NCBI GenBank assembly: GCA_965228955.1 | Contig: OZ245848.1 | Location: forward strand, 2,604,001-2,668,000 | DNA: 64,000 nt | Source: JANSWY01 sp965228955 | Lineage (GTDB): Bacteria > Bacteroidota > Bacteroidia > Cytophagales > Cyclobacteriaceae | Reading direction: 5' to 3' | Shown here: positions 56,286-64,000 of the stretch, one piece after another | Position numbering within the stretch: the first letter of the stretch is position 1 | How the letters are laid out: each line of letters opens with the position of its first letter | Program-made: the position numbers and the translations under genes | The notes under the pieces: generated by a model | The model's input: only the letters and a program-made list of their open reading frames with translations | Database searches by the model: none | Told to the model about the DNA's origin: nothing

Positions 56286-59168
56286 TTGAAAATTAACAGA
56301 ATCTCGCTTCTGGTAATTGTCTATTTTATTGGCATAATACCAATCCTAAGCCAGGACATACAGTTCATTTCCAATGAATCTCATGCAGGCAAAATCCGTG
56401 CTTTAAGCTTCTTTGATCAAACTGATGAACTGATATCAATAGGAGAAGATAACAGTATCATCTGGTGGAATCCATCTACCGGAGAGACCAAAGATCAGAA
56501 GTTTCTTTCCCTTTCTAATAATGCCATTAAGCTCTACGCCCTATCCATCTCCCCGGATCGAAATATTATTGCCACTGCCGGACTAAAAGGCACGCAATCA
56601 ACTGAGAATAAGATATACATAATTGATGCTGTGACGCATCATCTGGAAACATCTATCCCTTCTAAGTCAACTAATATTTCCAGCATTGAATTTAATAGTG
56701 ATGGTACCTTATTGTTTACCGGAGATCTAAATGGAGTTCTTCACTGCTGGGATATTTCTAACTTGTCCAACATCAAGTTATTGGATGAATTGAAACTGGA
56801 TCAACCTATTAACGACATTTCAGTTTCCCCTGATGATAAGTCTTTCATTGTAGCAACAGATGATATTAGCATCAATAAATATAAATGGAGTGATAACAAT
56901 CAGTTTATACTGGAAAAGAGATTGAAAAAGCATTTTCTGGGTGTAAACCAAATTACATACACACCTGATAACCAATACATTATATCAGCAGGCCAAGACA
57001 ACATATTGAACCTCTTCAATTCGAAGGGTAAGTACCTGAGAAAAATTGATAAGCTGGAAAATGAAATCACTAGCATGGCTATTTCTGAGGATGGCAAAGT
57101 GTTACTCGTCACTACTAAAAACACCGGGGACTGTACTACCTACAGTATTCCAAATGGAAATCGACTAACAAGATTCACTGATCACAACAATACCACATAT
57201 GCGTCTACATTCAAGGCATTATCAGAGGAATCTCAGGAGTACATGGTGGCTACAAGCGGAGGAAATGGTAATGAAATATTGTTGTGGAATGCGATTAATG
57301 GAAGTACCATTAAAAGAATCGGCAAGGAAATCAATAGTATCCAGTCTCTTGAGTTGACCGATGATAACCAGTTGCTTGTGTCAATGAGTGCAACTGATAA
57401 GCAGTATCAATTTAAATGTGACCTGGAACATCTTAATGTAGCAGGAACCCCATCGGAGTTAATCACCGATAAATGGCCGAAAGCGGTAAAGTTATTGTCG
57501 CCATACGTCTTAAAAACCAACACAAACAAAATTATCAATGGAAAAAATGTGGATGGAAGAATCCTGTCTGTAGCAGAATTAGCAGATGGTTCACTTGTGG
57601 TTGGAAGTGATCATTCACTGAAGCAATTTAATGCTGATGGAAGTTACATTCGAGAGTTGAAAGGACATACGGGCGGTGTACGAGCGATAACTGCAAGTGA
57701 TAATTTCATTATCACAGGTGGTGAAGATGAAGTAATTCATTTCTGGCCGGTAAAGCAGGAGAAGTCATTAGAGGAACCCCAGTTAAGTATGATTTTGAAA
57801 GATGAAAACAATTGGGTGATTTGGTCCTCTGATGGATACTTTGCATCTGAGGGAATTGGAGCCAGCAGATTTGGTTGGATTAGACAAGTAACTTCAGATG
57901 AATATCCTGTACAGTATTCAGCTGATCAGTTTTTCTCTTTATTGTTTAGACCAGATGAGATTATAGAAAGCCTTAAAACCGGACAACTTGTAAGTGACTT
58001 AATGAATAAGAAGAATAACAGAGTTTTTGACCTTAGTACTATTCAGAGGCCTGCAGCTGCATTCTTTGAAAAACCTTTTGCCACGGATAAGGATCAGGTT
58101 ATTTACCTGCCATCAGTTAACTACAGCTACAATTGCGAATACCCAAGTGTTACAATTCCAATGAAAGCACTTGATGGCGGAAGTGGAATTAAAGAAATAC
58201 TGGTGTACCAAAATGACAAGCTCATCAAAAGTTACAAAGAGCCAAAACTGGAAAACGGTAAACTAAGCCTGGATTTTAATGCGAGGTTGATTCCTGGAGA
58301 AAACAGGTTTAAAGTGTCTGCTACAAACTTACAGGGAATGATTTCAAGATTTGATCAACTCAATATCAGCTATACCGGAGAAACTGTTGCAGTATCGGAT
58401 CTTTATGTATTTGCAATTGGTATTAATCAATACACTAACCCCTCCTACAATCTCAATTATGCAGCACCGGATGCCAAAGCATTTATGAAGAAGATCTCAG
58501 AAAGGTCTGAAAAGATTTTTAATAAGATTCACACCTATTCTCTTTATGATGATGAAGCGGTTAAAGTCAATATCATCAAGACATTTGCAGAAATTGTAGA
58601 AAAAGCTCATCCGCAGGATGTATTTGTGTTTTACTATGCTGGTCATGGTGTAGCAGAACAAACAAATACCAACGAGTATTTCCTGGTCCCACATGATATC
58701 ACGCAGATCTATGGGAACAACGAAAGATTAAGGAGAGATGGCGTATCTGCTGAAGAGCTGAAAGACCTTCTAGCTCAAATTCAGGCTCAGAAGCAATTAA
58801 TTCTTCTGGATGCTTGTCACTCAGGGGAAGCTGTTCAGACATTTGCTTCAAGAGGATCTTCCGAAGAGATGGCTATTATTCAGTTGGCAAGAAGTTCTGG
58901 GACCGTATTGCTATCAGCTAGTGGCACACAGCAATTTGCGGTGGAATTTGAGCAATTAGGTCATGGTGTATTCACCTATTCTCTCCTGGAAGCTTTGGAT
59001 GGAAAAGCTGATGGAGGTAGCAGGGATAATAAGATTACGGTGAATGAACTAAAAGCCTACATGGAAGACAGAGTACCTGAGCTGTCCCAAAAGTATGGAG
59101 GCTCAGCTCAGTATCCAACAGGCTTCAGTTCCGGGCAGGACTTTCCTGTTTCAATTTCGAATAAATAG
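56286..59168 (+). CDS. WD40-repeat caspase-like (C14 metacaspase) protein
   Basis: This 960-residue protein starts with TTG and has a signal peptide ('GIIPILSQ'), so it is exported. WD40 blades run from about 25 to 510 ('AGKIRALSFFDQTDELISIGEDNSIIWW', 'ISSIEFNSDGTLLFTGDLNGVLHCWD', 'GHTGGVRAITASDNFIITGGEDEVIHFW'). An Ig-like segment follows at about 600-690. The caspase-like domain (about 705-955) has His787 in 'YYAGHG' and Cys844 in 'DACHSG'. Such WD40-caspases are common in Bacteroidota and cyanobacteria; an exported one may act in the periplasm. It diverges from the PorP/SprF operon. Confidence 0.92.
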   Translation: MKINRISLLVIVYFIGIIPILSQDIQFISNESHAGKIRALSFFDQTDELISIGEDNSIIWWNPSTGETKDQKFLSLSNNAIKLYALSISPDRNIIATAGLKGTQSTENKIYIIDAVTHHLETSIPSKSTNISSIEFNSDGTLLFTGDLNGVLHCWDISNLSNIKLLDELKLDQPINDISVSPDDKSFIVATDDISINKYKWSDNNQFILEKRLKKHFLGVNQITYTPDNQYIISAGQDNILNLFNSKGKYLRKIDKLENEITSMAISEDGKVLLVTTKNTGDCTTYSIPNGNRLTRFTDHNNTTYASTFKALSEESQEYMVATSGGNGNEILLWNAINGSTIKRIGKEINSIQSLELTDDNQLLVSMSATDKQYQFKCDLEHLNVAGTPSELITDKWPKAVKLLSPYVLKTNTNKIINGKNVDGRILSVAELADGSLVVGSDHSLKQFNADGSYIRELKGHTGGVRAITASDNFIITGGEDEVIHFWPVKQEKSLEEPQLSMILKDENNWVIWSSDGYFASEGIGASRFGWIRQVTSDEYPVQYSADQFFSLLFRPDEIIESLKTGQLVSDLMNKKNNRVFDLSTIQRPAAAFFEKPFATDKDQVIYLPSVNYSYNCEYPSVTIPMKALDGGSGIKEILVYQNDKLIKSYKEPKLENGKLSLDFNARLIPGENRFKVSATNLQGMISRFDQLNISYTGETVAVSDLYVFAIGINQYTNPSYNLNYAAPDAKAFMKKISERSEKIFNKIHTYSLYDDEAVKVNIIKTFAEIVEKAHPQDVFVFYYAGHGVAEQTNTNEYFLVPHDITQIYGNNERLRRDGVSAEELKDLLAQIQAQKQLILLDACHSGEAVQTFASRGSSEEMAIIQLARSSGTVLLSASGTQQFAVEFEQLGHGVFTYSLLEALDGKADGGSRDNKITVNELKAYMEDRVPELSQKYGGSAQYPTGFSSGQDFPVSISNK

Positions 59169-59897
59169 TTAGAATTTGATTCGAACACTTCCAACACTGG
59201 TGTACTTGGTCTTGATGTCTTTTCGCATGGTAAAGTGTCCGACTTCTTCCTCAATGTATTCCTTTGTTCGTTTTATTTCAATTCTTCCATCTCCCGGGAG
59301 AAGCCATCTTAATTCATTTTGAGGAATGATAAACCAAGAAATACCATCATTATTGATATTCCATTCCAGCTTTTCCTCAACGCAAGCAATACTGCAAATA
59401 CGGATGGTAACTCTTTCATTTTGCCGCAAAGGTTCTCCTTCCCAAATGATTCTAAAATCATCATCCTTATCCAGCGTCAAATCAGCGGGAACATAAATTG
59501 GTGATAAATTGATATCAGTGGAATAGGTTCCGACATTGGTCTCAATGATTAAACTACCCTCAACAAACCCCATAGAGTCCAATTCCGTTTGGCCACTCAA
59601 CGAAATCAGCTCATCATTCCAATACGCTTCCTCATAATCAAGATCCAGACAATCAAGTCCTGTGCCTTCTGAAGATAACTTTGTACTGGCCATGGATTCC
59701 TCTCCTATCAATGTGTTGTCTTCATAAGCAATTGTCATTTCTGTGGTAATGGTTAATCCCGGACAATCATCATCTTCTTCAAATGATTCCAAGATCCAGG
59801 CACATGAGGACGAACTAAGGGTTAAAAATGTAATAAGGATTGTGTTAAAAAGCTGGGTTTGTAAGTTTGAAGGGTTTCCCTTCGGTAGTTTTTTCAT
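59169..59897 (-). CDS. Hypothetical lipoprotein
   Basis: This 242-residue protein has a lipoprotein signal ('FLTLSSSSC', Cys near 32) with a long n-region. Its acidic linker 'FEEDDDC' and beta-rich body ('LTITTEMTIAYEDNTLIGEE', 'LIIETNVGTYSTDINLS', 'RVTIRICSIACVEEKLEWNI') show no known family. Several Cys may form disulfides. Its stop codon abuts the stop of the WD40-caspase gene with no intergenic base, so the two convergent transcripts must overlap. Confidence 0.7.
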   Translation of the reverse strand: MKKLPKGNPSNLQTQLFNTILITFLTLSSSSCAWILESFEEDDDCPGLTITTEMTIAYEDNTLIGEESMASTKLSSEGTGLDCLDLDYEEAYWNDELISLSGQTELDSMGFVEGSLIIETNVGTYSTDINLSPIYVPADLTLDKDDDFRIIWEGEPLRQNERVTIRICSIACVEEKLEWNINNDGISWFIIPQNELRWLLPGDGRIEIKRTKEYIEEEVGHFTMRKDIKTKYTSVGSVRIKF

Positions 59898-60060
59898 CGA
59901 CGGTAATTAAAAATAGTATTGAGTTATGACACTGTCATCAAAATTGTAATCATCAAATTCCGTCTCTGATTGTGGTAATATTAAGTAATTTATTGAAATG
60001 AACCAATGCTCACTCAAAGATCAAACTTCAATGGTAATTACAAAAGCTGTTTCTACTACG

Positions 60061-61110
60061 CTATTGATTAACACTTTTGGCCAAGGCCAAATAATCTTTT
60101 ATACTTTTGGTTCTTGCATCTACCTTTTCCGCCCACTTTCCCTTATCGATCTTTGGTTCTAACTCTTCTTTAACTTTTTCATCCTTGTCCCTATCCGCTT
60201 TCCAGTATTGTAATTCTTCATTACTAAATTTTGAATCATGAGACCTTCCTTTATCAATGGCATCTACAACCTTAGCTTTTTCACTTGGATCAGAAATTGG
60301 CTTTCCATATCCTAATGACGCTATTTGACCCATAGGAACATTTGTGGGATCCCCTGGAAAAGTCAATGAATATTTTACATTTTCTGGAGCTGTTAATTTC
60401 TGATCTGCATACGCATCTGGACTGGATGTAGGGTGGATAAACGGTATCACTTCACCATCAGTCCTTAATTTACCCATAGGACCAACTACTGGGACCTTTG
60501 CTGATTTAGACATTGATTCAGCTAGATTGCCCATTCCTGCATCACAACTATGAGCTACTAAAAATGGAGCCTTGTCAGGGGAAAGGCCGGCTTTTTCCAT
60601 TTCTCCAATAAGGTTTTCCCCACTCATATAATCTCCAAGCTTAGGACTCAATTTTACTCCGTCAGCACTACCATGCGATACATTGATTATTGGTAGGTCA
60701 GCATTACCCGCGCTTTTTGCTGCGTCTTTTACATCCGTCTTTGCTCCCAATGTATTTACGCTTGGAATGTATGGATTATCCTCGGTAGATTGTCCCTCAT
60801 TCCTTGCAGCCGAGAACACATTTAATGCTACCTCATGGGTACCGGGATTGGTATTAGTTACTATTGCGGTATTCTTCATCCTTTGAATAGCTTCCTGCAT
60901 TCCCTGTTGCATACTTTTGTATTGCAGTACCTCATCTCTGTTATCTTGAAAACTATTGATATTGTTGCCATTACTCTTGGAATTGACAGACCTCCTTTGA
61001 CTAGCTTGGTTTCGTTCAGTTATAAGGGTAAAGTTCAAATGATTTATGTGTAATTGGTTCTCTTTGGAATATAAGTAAAAATTTTTATTGATTGAATTTT
61101 GATCGCACAA
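60061..61110 (-). CDS. Putative clan-CD-like peptidase/effector protein
   Basis: This protein of up to 349 residues opens with TTG; the true start may be further in (a TTG at codon 25). It has no signal peptide. A central alpha/beta region (about 80-240) carries 'LPIINVSHGSADG' (His146) and 'APFLVAHSCDAGMGNLAESM' (Cys189), then 'KVPVVGPMG'. A His-Gly turn followed by a strand ending in Cys is the pattern of clan CD peptidases and of caspase-fold effector domains in polymorphic or eCIS toxins. The C-terminus is a charged helical tail. It is not recognised at family level. The nearby exported WD40-caspase makes a second one of interest. Confidence 0.55.
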   Translation of the reverse strand: MCDQNSINKNFYLYSKENQLHINHLNFTLITERNQASQRRSVNSKSNGNNINSFQDNRDEVLQYKSMQQGMQEAIQRMKNTAIVTNTNPGTHEVALNVFSAARNEGQSTEDNPYIPSVNTLGAKTDVKDAAKSAGNADLPIINVSHGSADGVKLSPKLGDYMSGENLIGEMEKAGLSPDKAPFLVAHSCDAGMGNLAESMSKSAKVPVVGPMGKLRTDGEVIPFIHPTSSPDAYADQKLTAPENVKYSLTFPGDPTNVPMGQIASLGYGKPISDPSEKAKVVDAIDKGRSHDSKFSNEELQYWKADRDKDEKVKEELEPKIDKGKWAEKVDARTKSIKDYLALAKSVNQ

Positions 61111-61258
61111 AACATATTACCTCTAAAACAATAATAAGAGTGATTGTTTCAGGGATAAATTATCTCAATTAAGTAAAGCTATTTCCCGATTAGGTCCCCG
61201 ACCATTGTTCCTTAAATTCTTATCTATATATCTTGTACTCACACTAACTCAATCCAAC

Positions 61259-62236
61259 ATGTTTCAAATAGAACCAATCCTCTGGCTGCAATCTCTTGAA
61301 TCTCCGGGACTAACCTGGTTAATGCGAACCGTTTCTGCTCTGGGTTATGAATCCACATATGCTGCAATACTCATCATCCTCATATTTGGTATTCGGTTGA
61401 AGCAGGGAATGTTTGTTTTCATCTGCTTATTGGTGGCTGGAATAATGGTCAATGGATTAAAAGATGGAATTCAGTTTCCCAGACCTAGTGATGTCGATAT
61501 TCGGGTATTTGAACCTGGTGATGAGCGTCCACCACTTTTAGTAGAGCATGGTGCAGCAGACAGCTTCTGGTCCTTCCCTACCGATGAAGCATTAGAAATG
61601 GCAAGTATACAGATTGACTGGAGTTATGGACTTCCATCTGGTCACGTTGGTGTTGCTGCTGCCTGTTTTCTTGGGTTAGCACTTTTCTTCAGGTCTAAAC
61701 CAATCTTCATATTTGCGATTATTTGGATTGTGCTAATGGCATTGTCAAGAATGTATTTGGGTCGTCATTTTTTGGGAGATGTATTAGGTGGGATGATTGT
61801 TGGAGTAAGTTCGGTTGCAATTGCTCATTTTCTTGTAAAGCCATTCTCAGGTGATGACCAGGAACCAAAGTCACTGCTAAGACTAGGGATATTCGCAATT
61901 ATCTTTACGCTGTTGACTCCTTTTATTGAAATTCTGGATAAAGAAAGTATTGGGAGATTATTAAGTGTAGTTGCTGTCTTTTTATTCCTGGTACAAACAG
62001 GATTCCCTCAGGATGAAGCTCCCGTTTGGAAAAGGGCCGTCCGGGTATTGATAACTATTGTATTATATGTGGTCATTGACAAGATCATTGATCCAACAGA
62101 TCTTCTGAATATAGCGGATGATTCTTTCTTCTTACTGTTGGTTTCTTGTGTGATTTCATTTGCCGCCTTTGCAGGATCAATTATGATTTCAAAGAGCATG
62201 AAATTGTATGTCCCATCGGGTAATAATGCATCTTGA
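61259..62236 (+). CDS. PAP2-family membrane phosphatase with C-terminal TM extension
   Basis: This protein of 325 residues starts at ATG 61259 (a TTG at 61205 would add 18). It has the three PAP2 motifs: Lys68 to Arg75-Pro76 ('KDGIQFPRP'), 'PSGH' with His129, and Ser163-Arg164 to His170 and Asp174 ('SRMYLGRHFLGD'). Several membrane helices surround them. An extra four-helix region (about 200-320) follows the catalytic core, which is longer than in simple PAP2 proteins. It probably dephosphorylates a lipid pyrophosphate or phosphatidic acid. It is convergent with the next gene (13-base gap). Confidence 0.9.
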   Translation: MFQIEPILWLQSLESPGLTWLMRTVSALGYESTYAAILIILIFGIRLKQGMFVFICLLVAGIMVNGLKDGIQFPRPSDVDIRVFEPGDERPPLLVEHGAADSFWSFPTDEALEMASIQIDWSYGLPSGHVGVAAACFLGLALFFRSKPIFIFAIIWIVLMALSRMYLGRHFLGDVLGGMIVGVSSVAIAHFLVKPFSGDDQEPKSLLRLGIFAIIFTLLTPFIEILDKESIGRLLSVVAVFLFLVQTGFPQDEAPVWKRAVRVLITIVLYVVIDKIIDPTDLLNIADDSFFLLLVSCVISFAAFAGSIMISKSMKLYVPSGNNAS

Positions 62237-62249
62237 AAGAATGAAGTTA

Positions 62250-62855
62250 TCATATTTGTTTGCTAGTTGCTCCAAAAGTCAGCAGTCCAATAGTAATTAT
62301 AAACGAAAAGACAACAAATGCTTCGATCAGTCTTTTCTTCTGGTATTTAAAAATCATTAAAAGCGCTAACACACAAATTGAGAGTGGTGGTGAAATAAAT
62401 ATCCAAAACTTGGTGCTATTCAAAATGTTACCATCTCCCAACATCATGTATTGGTCCCACCGGTAATACACAGATTTACCGACTGACAACATATTGTACA
62501 GCACCATTGGCACCAAAATCTCCTTAATTCGAGAGTGGAAAAATTCTTCTCCCTGCATGCCTTCTGGGTTCTCTGGAAACAATTGAAAGGTTGAGATGTA
62601 CATCAATGTGAGGGGAAGAATTCTTAACACTAAAAATGTCCAGGCATTTACAATCGTTTCTACTGGAACCCAAAAAAGGCTATAGTAAGTGTGTGTGACT
62701 ACCAAAAAAGCAGTGAGCCCTCCCAGCAAATGACACCAGTAAAACTTGATGGTCTTCCGGTGAAATATCATTTTACTAAATCCTACAACTGCGTGAGCAA
62801 GGACAAGTCCATAGAGTATTGTCTCAAAAGCCAGGAAGTATTCAAATCTTGACAT
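62250..62855 (-). CDS. Six-helix membrane protein, single-module paralogue
   Basis: This 201-residue protein has about six hydrophobic helices and no known motif. Its opening 'FEYFLAFETILYGLVLAHAVVGF' resembles 'VEYLVAFHAIITGFVASEFFVGG' at the start of the divergent neighbour (62965 onward), followed in both by a cluster of polar residues and a Trp-rich helix. The two are paralogues. A CA-rich leader precedes the ATG. The function is unknown. Confidence 0.65.
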   Translation of the reverse strand: MSRFEYFLAFETILYGLVLAHAVVGFSKMIFHRKTIKFYWCHLLGGLTAFLVVTHTYYSLFWVPVETIVNAWTFLVLRILPLTLMYISTFQLFPENPEGMQGEEFFHSRIKEILVPMVLYNMLSVGKSVYYRWDQYMMLGDGNILNSTKFWIFISPPLSICVLALLMIFKYQKKRLIEAFVVFSFIITIGLLTFGATSKQI

Positions 62856-62964
62856 AGTAAGTGTGTGTGTTCATGACTTAAGATAAGAAATTTCAAATTA
62901 TTGAATTGTCTGATTTGTTATGCTAAATTGGGTAAGTCTCTATTGTATCCTACATTTTTTAACA

Positions 62965-64000
62965 ATGGAAGAAATACTCGGATTCTCAAAAGTTGAATAT
63001 CTCGTGGCTTTTCATGCCATCATTACAGGATTTGTAGCCTCTGAATTCTTTGTTGGAGGTGGAGAGGTTTTGCGTCAACATCATACTGTAAAGAGTTCAT
63101 ACCTACATATTCTATTTACCTTTCTGGCGTTTAGTCTGTTGCTTATATTCTGGTGGAACATCTGGAATCGGTCTATCATCATAGCCGATTCTGTTACTGA
63201 TTTTATAAGGGTCCTTCCCTATTCATTACTGTTCTACCTAATGACAGTACTCTTGTTTAAAGAGTTAAGGGAAAATCGGATTGAAAATCTAAACCAACAT
63301 TTCACTAAGTATAGAATATTACTTTATACTCTGGCTGGAGCATATTTTCTATATGATCAGATTGATTCGATTGATAATTCCGATAGAGCCTTTCGATATC
63401 TGGGAATGGCATTTTGCTTAATTGGGATTGTAATTAGAAACAAAGCAATTCAACTTACATTGTTGCTGTGCGGAAGCTTGGTCATTTCAGCTTATATACT
63501 TTGGAGCTACTTCAATCAGTTCTTTTTTGATAATGAATTGAATGCTATATACTCAAAGGTTGAACACCTTTCCATTTTTCTTACTTTCTTGTTTGGCTTT
63601 GTTGTAGCAGAATTTCTAAAAGGATGGTCGGATATGCTTTACTCAAGGTCCAGGACAAAGTTTTCATTGACTCATTTTCTTTGGACACTATTGTCATTCG
63701 CCCTTTTGATTGATATTTGGTGGGGAAGTTGGAACCAAAAGGCTTTAATAGCAGAAAGTCTTATTAACTTTCTTTTGCTCCTAATCAGTCCCTTTGCTAT
63801 ATATCTATTGTCAGTACTATTCTTCCCCAAATTAGAAAACCAGGAAATAATTGACTACCAGGAAGTCTTTCTTAAAAACAAGCGATATATATTCCCATGC
63901 TTTGCAGGGTTCTTCTTAACAAACATCGCTATTTCTTACTTATTTGATCAATGGGAACTGGAGTTCAAAGAGAATATTATGAGAGGAGTCGCTGTAATAC
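62965..64000 (+). CDS. Tandem-module membrane protein (partial, runs off the window)
   Basis: An open frame starts at ATG 62965 and has no stop before the window end (345 complete codons). It encodes at least ten hydrophobic helices. Residues 10-100 ('VEYLVAFHAIITGFVASEFF', 'FWWNIWNRSIIIADSVTDFIRVLPYSLLFYLMTVLLF') recur at about 195-290 ('VEHLSIFLTFLFGFVVAEFL', 'IWWGSWNQKALIAESLINFLLLLISPFAIYLLSVLFF'). The protein is thus two copies of the module seen once in the adjacent divergent gene. It is truncated only by the window. The function is unknown. Confidence 0.75.
   Translation, partial: MEEILGFSKVEYLVAFHAIITGFVASEFFVGGGEVLRQHHTVKSSYLHILFTFLAFSLLLIFWWNIWNRSIIIADSVTDFIRVLPYSLLFYLMTVLLFKELRENRIENLNQHFTKYRILLYTLAGAYFLYDQIDSIDNSDRAFRYLGMAFCLIGIVIRNKAIQLTLLLCGSLVISAYILWSYFNQFFFDNELNAIYSKVEHLSIFLTFLFGFVVAEFLKGWSDMLYSRSRTKFSLTHFLWTLLSFALLIDIWWGSWNQKALIAESLINFLLLLISPFAIYLLSVLFFPKLENQEIIDYQEVFLKNKRYIFPCFAGFFLTNIAISYLFDQWELEFKENIMRGVAVI

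Noticed and set aside
1..64000. CRISPR arrays, tRNA or rRNA genes, prophage and intact insertion sequences
   Set aside because: No spaced direct-repeat array, cloverleaf, rRNA core sequence, phage structural gene or transposase was recognised by eye; a tRNAscan and ISfinder search would be needed to exclude fragments.

Overview
The window looks like chromosomal DNA of a free-living, probably marine member of the Bacteroidota, most likely order Cytophagales. Type IX secretion (T9SS) hallmarks are present: a type A sorting tail, a CHU_C/gliding-type C-terminus and a PorP/SprF partner. Other signs are two LytTR two-component pairs, many secreted or lipoprotein products ending their signal in SAQ or SFGQ, few Shine-Dalgarno sequences, several TTG starts and AT-rich intergenic DNA. 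No rRNA, tRNA, CRISPR array, prophage or intact insertion sequence was recognised.

Region 1 (1-18.5 kb) is mostly envelope and regulatory genes: an S41 peptidase, two GH2-like TIM-barrel hydrolases around a membrane-anchored AraC regulator and a nucleotidyltransferase, a 1704-residue T9SS surface protein with a hidden HExxH protease motif, a histidine kinase/LytTR pair, a degenerate PLC-like protein, a CaiB/BaiF CoA-transferase and greB.

Region 2 (18.7-25.4 kb) is the strongest candidate for an undescribed system. It holds an N6-adenine DNA methyltransferase followed by a tight operon. That operon encodes a protein with two GHKL ATPase modules (MORC/Hsp90-like plus histidine-kinase core), an atypical receiver protein and two unknown proteins. 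A decayed copy of the 3' end of the neighbouring LytTR gene marks its right border.

Region 3 (25.5-32.6 kb) holds a second LytS/LytTR pair, an esterase with TPR, a beta-lactamase-fold protein that has lost its catalytic Ser and Lys, a PD40 propeller protein and a small lectin-like protein.

Region 4 (32.7-40.6 kb) is a likely regulon. A palindrome, AAATACCC-N6-GGGTATTT, lies 48-66 bp upstream of four transcription units: PAP2 phosphatase, LpxR-like lipid A deacylase plus metzincin, outer-membrane protein operon, and a secreted coiled-coil protein. The last gene is flanked by three degenerate repeat copies. The theme fits outer-membrane/lipid A remodelling.

Region 5 (40.6-64 kb) holds an ankyrin-like secreted protein, a 34-residue membrane microprotein, a DUF2846 protein and a small MscS channel. 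A long leftward gene run follows: PorP/SprF, giant FG-GAP/CHU_C protein, kinase, inositol-phosphatase-like protein, TPR protein, lipoprotein. Beyond it are a WD40-caspase, a second protein with a clan-CD-like His/Cys pair, another PAP2 enzyme and two paralogous membrane proteins, the last cut by the window end.
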